Source: an uncultured Dialister sp.
GTDB lineage: Bacteria > Bacillota > Negativicutes > Veillonellales > Dialisteraceae
Direction: 5' to 3'
NCBI GenBank assembly: GCA_934178345.1
Contig: CAKPQG010000007.1
Span: forward strand, 31,917 to 95,916
DNA length: 64,000 nucleotides
Shown: piece by piece, positions 57,720 to 64,000 of the stretch
How positions within the stretch are numbered: the first letter of the stretch is position 1
Layout: each line of letters begins with the position of its first letter
Notes under the pieces: model-generated
The model's input: the letters and a program-made list of their open reading frames with translations, nothing else
Databases searched by the model: none
Told to the model about the DNA's origin: nothing
Position numbers and translations under genes: made by a program

Positions 57720-58325
57720 ATGATCGGATATATCAAAGGCCGTGTGACGGCCCTTTTCAAAGATTTCTGCTTTCTGGAAACAGGCGGCATCGGGTATCGA
57801 ATTTTCATTTCTGATAAGACCCGTCAGCAGCTTGCGCCCGGGGAAGAGGCGAAGCTCTTCACGTATATGGCAGTCCGAGAGGATGCGATCCTGCTTTACG
57901 GCTTTCTGGGACAGGAAGAGCAGGAGCTCTTTCTGCTTTTGATCTCGATTTCAAAGATCGGGCCCAAGGTCGCGATGGGCATCCTCTCTACCATGACGCC
58001 TTCTGCTTTTGTCGGTGCGGTGAAGGCGCAGAATGTCTCCCAGCTGACAAAGCTCCCTGGTATAGGCAAGAAGACGGCGGAGCGTCTTCTGGTCGAACTC
58101 AAGGATAAGGTCGGTGTCTTTGCTTCGGGCGAAACGGAGATCCCGTCGGTCTCTGCGGCAGAGCAAGACGAGGGAATGAGCGGAGAAGCAGCGCGTGCAC
58201 TCATGGCGCTCGGCTATGAGGCAGAAGAGATTGCCCCTGTCCTGAAGAGGCTCGCAGGTGCGTATGACAATGTTTCTCAGCTCGTCGGAGCGGCACTGCG
58301 GGAATTTGGGAAGAGCAGAGGATAG
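57720..58325 (+). CDS. ruvA: Holliday junction branch migration protein RuvA
   Basis: A 201-residue junction-binding protein. OB fold (MIGYIKGRVTALFKDFCFLE), two helix-hairpin-helix motifs (LISISKIGPKVAMGILS; TKLPGIGKKTAERLLVEL) and the RuvB-contacting C-terminal domain (EAARALMALGYEAEEIAP). AAAGGAA lies 9 bases before the ATG. Partner of RuvB downstream. Confidence 0.96.
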   Translation: MIGYIKGRVTALFKDFCFLETGGIGYRIFISDKTRQQLAPGEEAKLFTYMAVREDAILLYGFLGQEEQELFLLLISISKIGPKVAMGILSTMTPSAFVGAVKAQNVSQLTKLPGIGKKTAERLLVELKDKVGVFASGETEIPSVSAAEQDEGMSGEAARALMALGYEAEEIAPVLKRLAGAYDNVSQLVGAALREFGKSRG

Positions 58326-58530
58326 GGGTAGCCCTTGGGTGTGCCGTCCTTTGACTGGGAGTGAAAGCTTCGCTTGAATGAGAAATTAGAAATGAGAAAT
58401 GCGAAATGATGGTGCGGCGCGAAAAAATAAGGAAGCGCCGCAAAGCATAAATACGGCGATGCCAGAAGATGGCTTTTAAGTCACTAGTCACCAGTCACTA
58501 GTCACTCAAGGCCACTTTCAAACTTATTGA
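58326..58530 (-). repeat. Mosaic intergenic repeat, reverse
   Basis: GGTAGCCCTTGGGTGTG, GAGAAATTAGAAATGAG tract, GCGGCGCGAAAAAATAAGG hairpin with GCGCCGC, GGCGATGCC, AGTCACTAGTCACCAGTCAC tract. It lies between ruvA and ruvB. Confidence 0.8.
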
Positions 58531-58575
58531 AATCTATGAAATCGATTTCCTTAAACCTTTTTCAAAGGAGTCTTC

Positions 58576-59634
58576 ATGAAGAATAAATACATCAAAAGCC
58601 TTGGCGGTGAAGAGGAAGAGGTGCTCGGCAGCAAGGGGCGCATCGTTTCCACCGAAGAAACCGCAAAAGACGAGTGGCAGACGACGCTTCGTCCGCAGCA
58701 TCTGGACGATTATATCGGACAGGAAGCCTTCAAGAAGAATCTTAAGGTGTACATCGAGGCAGCCAAATCGCGCAAAGAGCCGCTGGACCACGTGCTCCTC
58801 TACGGGCCGCCGGGGCTTGGCAAGACCACCATGGCGAAAATCATTGCCAATGAGCTGGGTTCGCAGTTCAAAGTGACGAGCGGTCCGGCCATCGGACGTC
58901 CGGGGGAGCTGGCCTCCATCCTGACGACATTGCAGGATCATGATGTACTTTTCATCGATGAGATCCATCGCCTGAATCGGAATGTCGAAGAAATCCTGTA
59001 CTCTGCGATGGAAGATTTTTCTCTGGATATTGTCATGGGGAAGGGAACTGGTGCCAGCTCCATCCGCATCGATCTTGCTCATTTTACACTGATCGGCGCG
59101 ACGACGCGGGCAGGCTCTCTCTCCGCGCCGCTGCGTGACCGTTTCCTCATCACGAACCATATGCAGTTCTATGAACCGGAGGAGTTGAAAAAGATCATCA
59201 CCCGTGCGGCGCACATCCTGCAGATCGAGATCGAGGACAGCGGGGCAGAGGAGATCGCCCGTCGCTCGCGTGGGACACCGCGTATCGCGAACCGCCTTTT
59301 GAAGCGCATCAGAGACTTTGCACAGGTGAAGGGGAGCGCGATCACGGCAGAGATTGCCGCAGAGGCGCTGGCGGCGCTGCATGTCGATGAGATCGGGCTG
59401 GATGATCTGGACAATCAGATCCTGAAGGCGATCATTCATAAGTTCAATGGCGGTCCGGTCGGGATCGATACCATTTCTGCCGCTGTCAGCGAAGAGCGCG
59501 CGACCATCGAGGATGTGTGCGAGCCTTATCTCATGCAGATCGGCTTCCTCTCCCGTACCCCTCGTGGCCGTCTTGCCACACAGGCAGCCTATGAGCATAT
59601 CGGGGCCGCATTTCCTGTGAAAGGGGAAAAGTGA
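58576..59634 (+). CDS. ruvB: Holliday junction branch migration ATPase RuvB
   Basis: A 352-residue AAA+ motor. TTLRPQHLDDYIGQEAFKKNL opens the family region, Walker A YGPPGLGKTT, Walker B FIDEIHRLNRNVEE, sensor GATTRAGSLSAPLRDRF, arginine finger in RSRGTPRIANRL, C-terminal winged helix (PYLMQIGFLSRTPRGRLAT). AAAGGAG precedes the ATG. Confidence 0.97.
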   Translation: MKNKYIKSLGGEEEEVLGSKGRIVSTEETAKDEWQTTLRPQHLDDYIGQEAFKKNLKVYIEAAKSRKEPLDHVLLYGPPGLGKTTMAKIIANELGSQFKVTSGPAIGRPGELASILTTLQDHDVLFIDEIHRLNRNVEEILYSAMEDFSLDIVMGKGTGASSIRIDLAHFTLIGATTRAGSLSAPLRDRFLITNHMQFYEPEELKKIITRAAHILQIEIEDSGAEEIARRSRGTPRIANRLLKRIRDFAQVKGSAITAEIAAEALAALHVDEIGLDDLDNQILKAIIHKFNGGPVGIDTISAAVSEERATIEDVCEPYLMQIGFLSRTPRGRLATQAAYEHIGAAFPVKGEK

Positions 59635-59663
59635 TGCAGGCATACCGCGGTCACATTTCCCTA

Positions 59664-59824
59664 GGGAAACGCTGATTAAATCGTTGTCAGATTTTATTCT
59701 TGGATTTTTATACAGGGCGAGGAATCATTTGACGCGAATAGCGAGCTATTTAAGGAGAATGATGACGAAGCTATGTATAAAAATCTATATGAAATCTGAT
59801 TCTGCGATTGAATCAGTGTTTCCC
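59664..59824 (+). mobile_element. MITE-like 161 bp element, copy 4
   Basis: GGGAAACGCTGATTAAATCG at left and its inverse (with TTGAATCA) at right, flanked by TA (59662-59663, 59825-59826). Same orientation as copy 1. It lies 29 bases before the next start codon. Confidence 0.88.
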
Positions 59825-59852
59825 TAAGTCACCCATAAGAAGGTATCTGTTT

Positions 59853-61124
59853 ATGAAAAAATACATGGTCATTCTGCTGTCACTGTCTCTCCTGCTTCCC
59901 TTGGGGTCGGCATCCATGGCAGCGACGCAGCCGGTCCCGGGAAGATCTACGGTGACCATCCATAGATCGCCGCGAGTGATCACCCGTAAGACCACGGGGC
60001 AGAAGAAGACGCAGCCATCCAGCGAGTCCCATAGAAAAAAGGCGGAGGCGGGACAGCAGAAGTCCTCGGGGCAGATGATCGAAGTCGGGCTTCAGTCAGG
60101 AAGTGAGCTTTCGGTGACCGGACTTTCTGCGTTTCATGTGGAGGCGGCGAGCAGCCTCGGCTCGTATCCGGCGGGGACGCGGCTCACCATTTCTAAAAGC
60201 GGGAATGGCCTTTCTGTCAATGGAAAAAGCGCAGGGGCCAAGGTCTATTTCAAGTCCGGCGGCAGCGGGGCGGCCTTCGCCGTGAAAGGAAATCAATATC
60301 GCGGCGTGATCAAAGCCATTGCCTCTCCTTCCGGGGTGACACTGGTGAATCAGGTCTCTATGGAGGACTACCTCAAAGGCGTCGTGCCCTGTGAGATCGT
60401 GCCTTCCTGGCAGATGGACGCCATCAAGGCACAGGCCGTGGCGGCCAGAACGTATGCGATGTTCCATAAGAATGGCTATCGCTCAGCCGGCTACGATGTG
60501 ACAGACGACACACGCACGCAGGTCTATCGCGGCGTATCGGCAGAGACAGAGGCAACGAACCGCGCCGTCATGGAGACAGCGGGAGAAGTCGTCACCTACG
60601 GCGGTTCACCGATTGATGCGGTCTTCCATGCGAGCGGCGGCGGCTATACGGAAAACTGTGAAAATGTATGGGGATCGCCAGTGCCATACCTCAAAGGTGT
60701 GCCGGAAGACAAGTACGCGACCCCATGGAAGAAGACTATTTCTCTCTCTTCCTTCACGAAAATGGCAGACGTCGGTCGACTGAAGGGCATCAAGCTTTCA
60801 GCCCTGCATATCGGAGAAGCGCATAAGACGAGTGACCGCGGGATCTCCGGACGCGTAAAGTCCGTGACCCTTGTCGGGTCGAAAGGAAATCGGGGGGTAT
60901 CGGGGGACCGTCTGCAGCAGATCTATGACCTGAACAGTACCCTTTTCGATCTGTCTGTCAGTGGAAATCAGCTCGTCATCACCGGCTATGGCTATGGCCA
61001 TGGTCTTGGCCTTTCACAATGGGGCGCTGAAGCCATGGCAGAAAAGCATGGCGGGGCCAAAGATTACTACAAGACCATACTTATGCATTATTTCACCGGG
61101 ACGAAAGTGGAGAAGGTATATTGA
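59853..61124 (+). CDS. SpoIID/LytB-domain secreted protein, paralog 1
   Basis: A 423-residue secreted protein: signal peptide (KKYMVILLSLSLLLPLGSA ... SMAA), a basic low-complexity stretch, then a SpoIID/LytB domain (SMEDYLKGVVPCEIVPSWQ, DAIKAQAVAARTYAMFHKNGY, DAVFHASGGGYTENCENVWG, ITGYGYGHGLGLSQWGAEAMA). SpoIID is a lytic transglycosylase for denuded glycan; LytB-type proteins stimulate amidases. The conserved Glu after VVP (CEIVPSW) is present. The frame is open from 59808 in the 161 bp element; AAGAAGG before ATG 59853 fixes the start. A second copy follows directly. Confidence 0.88.
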   Translation: MKKYMVILLSLSLLLPLGSASMAATQPVPGRSTVTIHRSPRVITRKTTGQKKTQPSSESHRKKAEAGQQKSSGQMIEVGLQSGSELSVTGLSAFHVEAASSLGSYPAGTRLTISKSGNGLSVNGKSAGAKVYFKSGGSGAAFAVKGNQYRGVIKAIASPSGVTLVNQVSMEDYLKGVVPCEIVPSWQMDAIKAQAVAARTYAMFHKNGYRSAGYDVTDDTRTQVYRGVSAETEATNRAVMETAGEVVTYGGSPIDAVFHASGGGYTENCENVWGSPVPYLKGVPEDKYATPWKKTISLSSFTKMADVGRLKGIKLSALHIGEAHKTSDRGISGRVKSVTLVGSKGNRGVSGDRLQQIYDLNSTLFDLSVSGNQLVITGYGYGHGLGLSQWGAEAMAEKHGGAKDYYKTILMHYFTGTKVEKVY

Positions 61125-61221
61125 GGGGAGACGCTGGATGCGCGCATACTTTGTTGTTTGATTTCATGAGGGACAACCCATTGAATCAATCAGCCCGTTT
61201 TCTCTATCATGGAGCCTATAT

Positions 61222-62562
61222 ATGAAGAAAAAAATCATATCCGCTTGTCTCGCTGCTTGTTTTTCTCTTTCTATAGGGGCAGTCATATCTGCAGAGACCA
61301 TTCCGATCCGGCAGAAGGAAACGCTGGCAAGTCCATCTGCGAAGCAGATGAAAGCGGCTCCAGAGAAGCAGCCTAAGAAAGAAAAAGCGAAAAAGAAGAA
61401 AGAAAAGAAGAATAAGAAAGAAAATAAAAAGGCGGAGAATAAGGAAGCGGCACCCATCTGTCAGATGGATGAGCCATGGATCGAAGTGGGGCTCACTTCC
61501 GGCATGCGACTCTCTCTTACTGGGCTCGAAGCGTGCCGGGGAACGGTCGATGGGAAGACCGTGAGCACCTATCGGAAAGGGGAGGCATTCTCCATCTCAC
61601 GCGCAGGGCAGATGATTTCCATCAATGGAAAAAGTCTCGGTACCGCGGTTTATCTCGAGCCTGTCCAGACCGAGCCGTCCTTTGCAGTGAAAGGAAATCG
61701 CTATCGCGGAAAGATGAAGCTCATCCCATCCCCATGGAATGAGGGCGTGGTGATGGTGAATGTGGTGCCGATGGAGGAATATCTTCGCGGCGTCGTTCCC
61801 AGCGAAAGCATTCCCACTTGGAAAATCGATGCACTGAAGGCGCAGGCCGTCGCTGCAAGGACCTATGCCCTCTATCACAGGAACGGCTATCGCGCATCGG
61901 GCTATGATGTGACCGATGATGTGGAGAGCCAAGTCTACAAAGGCGCCGGCGCAGAAACGAAAGCGACGGATGAAGCTGTGAGGGAGACCCGCGGCGAGGT
62001 CATCACCTATGAGGGGAAAGCGATCGATGCACTCTTTCATGCGGATGGCGGCGGCTATACGGAGTATGGCGAAAATGTCTGGGGGATTTCAAAGCCGTAC
62101 CTGCAGGGCGTCCCCGAAGAGCTCTCCCCTCAGACAAAGAAACCATGGACAGTCACGCTGACGCGGGAAGCGTTTTCGAAAAAGCTGACTGCGTCCGGCT
62201 ATGGCGTCGGAAAGATACAGAATATCAAGCTGTCAAATCTGCAGTTTGGCAAAGTTCATTATGCAGGTGACCGCACGCCGGCAGGCCGCGTGAAGAAGCT
62301 CATCTGCCGCGGCAGCAGCGGCTGGGTGAGCCTCTCGGGAGTCACCATGAGAAAGATCTTCGGCCTCAAGAGTGCGATGTTTGATATCCTTTTCAAAGGA
62401 AATCAGCTCATCATCACCGGCTATGGCTATGGTCATGGTCTCGGCCTCTCTCAGTGGGGCGCGGAGGCCATGGCGGAAAAGCATGGCGATGGGAAAAATT
62501 ATTATAAAGAAATCCTCGCGCATTACTATCAGGGGACAAAAGTGGAAGTCTGGTATAAATGA
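61222..62562 (+). CDS. SpoIID/LytB-domain secreted protein, paralog 2
   Basis: A 446-residue tandem paralog. Signal peptide (KKKIISACLAACFSLSIGAVISA), a lysine-rich stretch of about 30 residues (KKEKAKKKKEKKNKKENKK), then the same SpoIID domain (PMEEYLRGVVPSESIPTWK, DALKAQAVAARTYALYHRNGY, ALFHADGGGYTEYGENVWG, ITGYGYGHGLGLSQWGAEAMA). It shares the catalytic Glu. The basic linker may bind anionic cell-wall polymers (inference). A duplication in place is likely. Confidence 0.88.
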   Translation: MKKKIISACLAACFSLSIGAVISAETIPIRQKETLASPSAKQMKAAPEKQPKKEKAKKKKEKKNKKENKKAENKEAAPICQMDEPWIEVGLTSGMRLSLTGLEACRGTVDGKTVSTYRKGEAFSISRAGQMISINGKSLGTAVYLEPVQTEPSFAVKGNRYRGKMKLIPSPWNEGVVMVNVVPMEEYLRGVVPSESIPTWKIDALKAQAVAARTYALYHRNGYRASGYDVTDDVESQVYKGAGAETKATDEAVRETRGEVITYEGKAIDALFHADGGGYTEYGENVWGISKPYLQGVPEELSPQTKKPWTVTLTREAFSKKLTASGYGVGKIQNIKLSNLQFGKVHYAGDRTPAGRVKKLICRGSSGWVSLSGVTMRKIFGLKSAMFDILFKGNQLIITGYGYGHGLGLSQWGAEAMAEKHGDGKNYYKEILAHYYQGTKVEVWYK

Positions 62563-62565
62563 AAG

Positions 62566-62985
62566 GGTTCAAGGTTCAGGGTTCAGGGTTAGCCCGTGGG
62601 GCGGGGCGTCCTTTGATTCTATTTGAAAGCCTCGTTTGAATTAGAAATTAGAAATGAGAAATGCGAAATGGTGGTGCTGCGCAAAAAATAAGGAAGTGCC
62701 GCAGAGTTTTGATAGCGCTTCGCGCCGTCGTCATCTCGAGCGTAGCCGAGAGATCTCTCTTGCAGAACGGTCAGCGCACTATTTGCGCTATTTCGATTAC
62801 CGCTTGCTTCTAATCCCTAATCCCTAATCCCTAGCCACTCATTCCTGCTTTCAAACTTCGTGGTTCAGGGGGAAAATGAGAAATGAAGGTAGCAGCTCCG
62901 CCGCGAATATATTTTGCAGCGAAGCTGTCACCACAACCTTGAACCCATCAACCTGAACACTGAACCCTTAAACCCATTTACAAAG
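62566..62985 (-). repeat. Mosaic intergenic repeat, reverse, about 1.5 units
   Basis: GGGTTCAGGGTTAGCCCG, TTAGAAATTAGAAATGAG tract, CGTCATCTCGAGCGTAGCCG module, AATCCCTAATCCCTAATCCC tract, CATTCCTGCTTTCAAAC, GGAAAATGAGAAATGAAGG and GAACCCATCAACCTGAAC tail. Confidence 0.8.
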
Positions 62986-62996
62986 GAGATATATTC

Positions 62997-64000
62997 ATGA
63001 AACTCGAAGAATTCAATTACGATTTACCCAAAGAACTGATTGCTCAGGAACCGGCAGAGCCGCGCGACTCCTGCCGCCTGATGATGCTTGACAAGAAGAC
63101 AGGGGAGTGGGAACATCACCATTTCCGCGACATTCTGGACGAGATCCGCGAAGGCGATGTCTTCGTCTTCAATAACACAAAAGTCATTCCGGCGCGCCTC
63201 TATGGCAAGAAGAAGGATACCGGCGGCAAGGTGGAGATGCTGCTCCTCACGCCGAAGGGCAATGATACATGGGAAGTCCTCGTGAACCCGGGCCGTAAGG
63301 CACTGCCCGGCGTAGAGATCGAATTCGCAGAGAACTGCTACTGCAAAGTGCTGGATAAGACGGAATTCGGCGGACGTCTGGTCGAATTCCACTATGACGG
63401 CAATTTCGACAGCCTTCTCGATCAGATCGGTGAGATGCCGACCCCGCCATATATTCACAAAAAACTAGGCAACAACGATGAGTACCAGACTGTATATGCG
63501 AAGTATAAGGGCTCAGCGGCCGCTCCGACGGCAGGTCTTCATTTCACCCCGGAGCTCATGGAAGAAATGAAGAAGAAGGGCGCGAAGCTCCTCTTCGTCA
63601 CCCTTCATGTCGGTATCGGGACCTTCCGCCCTGTATCTGAAGAAAACATCGAAGACCACCAAATGCATAAGGAGTGGTACACGGTCAGTGAAGAAACGGC
63701 GAAAGAAGTGAATGCTGCGAGAGCCGAAGGCCGCCGCGTCATCGCTGTCGGCACGACTTCCGTCCGCACGCTGGAGTCCGCTGGTCAGAGCGGCATCCTT
63801 GAGAGCGGGAGCGGCTGGACGCAGCTCTATATCTATCCGGGCTATCAGTGGCACATGGTCGATGCCATCGTCACGAATTTCCACCTGCCAGAATCCACCC
63901 TCGTCATGATGATGGCCTCCTTCGCCGGCCGCGAGCACATTCTCGCCGCGTATGAAGAAGCTGTGAAGCAGAAATACAGATTTTTCTCCTTCGGTGATGC
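62997..64000 (+). CDS. queA: S-adenosylmethionine:tRNA ribosyltransferase-isomerase QueA (3' end outside window)
   Basis: Partial gene, 334 codons visible. It transfers the ribosyl part of SAM to preQ1 in tRNA, making epoxyqueuosine. MKLEEFNYDLPKELIAQEPAEPRDSCRLMM, FNNTKVIPARLYGKK, YQTVYAKYKGSAAAPTAGLHFTPEL, GIGTFRPV and IVTNFHLPESTL are family motifs. It ends at KYRFFSFGDA, so only a few residues are missing. SD AAAGGAG is 8 bases before the ATG. Confidence 0.97.
   Translation, partial: MKLEEFNYDLPKELIAQEPAEPRDSCRLMMLDKKTGEWEHHHFRDILDEIREGDVFVFNNTKVIPARLYGKKKDTGGKVEMLLLTPKGNDTWEVLVNPGRKALPGVEIEFAENCYCKVLDKTEFGGRLVEFHYDGNFDSLLDQIGEMPTPPYIHKKLGNNDEYQTVYAKYKGSAAAPTAGLHFTPELMEEMKKKGAKLLFVTLHVGIGTFRPVSEENIEDHQMHKEWYTVSEETAKEVNAARAEGRRVIAVGTTSVRTLESAGQSGILESGSGWTQLYIYPGYQWHMVDAIVTNFHLPESTLVMMMASFAGREHILAAYEEAVKQKYRFFSFGD

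Noticed and set aside
1..64000. Prophage, integrase, transposase or rRNA genes
   Set aside because: None seen; the only mobile signals are the short non-autonomous 161 bp elements.

Overview
The window is a 64 kb piece of a bacterial chromosome with dense, mostly plus-strand housekeeping genes. Gene content and signals point to the Bacillota: an infC-rpmI-rplT operon, a T-box leader, a PhoP-type tandem box, SpoIID-domain proteins, a SpoIIIE-type FtsK, MazG, a ZTP riboswitch before fhs-folD, and strong SD/extended -10 signals. The mix (pyruvate carboxylase, rubredoxin, Fe-alcohol dehydrogenase, formate-THF ligase, CobO) suggests an anaerobe. I suspect the Negativicutes (Dialister/Veillonellaceae type), but that is inference only.

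Layout. 0.2-6.0 kb: methyltransferase plus a nickel/peptide-type ABC importer operon, followed by a convergent CsoR/RcnR-family repressor whose ligand spacing matches nickel sensors. 7-9.7 kb: Fe-ADH, tRNA-Leu, rubredoxin, a possible small RNA and mscL. 9.9-11.8 kb: promoter, variant T-box leader and a dicarboxylate/amino-acid symporter. 12.3-18.4 kb: UroD-family enzyme, large membrane protein, helicase-nuclease. 19.2-22.6 kb: pyruvate carboxylase. 22.7-24.6 kb: two tandem, unusually long Flp-type pilins, then a candidate type I toxin-antitoxin locus. 25-32.6 kb: pstSCAB and its PhoP/PhoR-type regulators. 33-36 kb: infC-rpmI-rplT, mazG, hup. 36-46 kb: glycosyltransferase, rarA, ftsK, a binding protein, rimO, cinA. 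46-54 kb: ptsI and cobO (minus strand), TVP38 protein, cca, class B PBP with PASTA. 54-64 kb: ZTP riboswitch-fhs-folD, ruvC/ruvA/ruvB, two SpoIID paralogs, queA (cut by the window end).

Two repeat families fill most intergenic gaps. One is a 161 bp palindromic element with terminal inverted repeats and TA target duplications (four full copies plus remnants); one filled site can be compared with an uninterrupted homologous sequence in this same window. The other is a mosaic intergenic repeat of about 250 bp units, built of short-period tracts (AGTGACT, CTAGGGATTAG, GAACC) and GC-rich hairpins, present in about 20 gaps and in both orientations.

Best candidates for something undescribed are the hydrophobic-peptide/antisense-RNA locus at 24.27-24.58 kb, the mosaic repeat family, the long Flp pilin pair, the T-box with an altered acceptor-binding motif, and two genes (infC and a solute-binding protein) whose only sensible starts are non-canonical codons. 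All calls come from reading the sequence; no database search was run.
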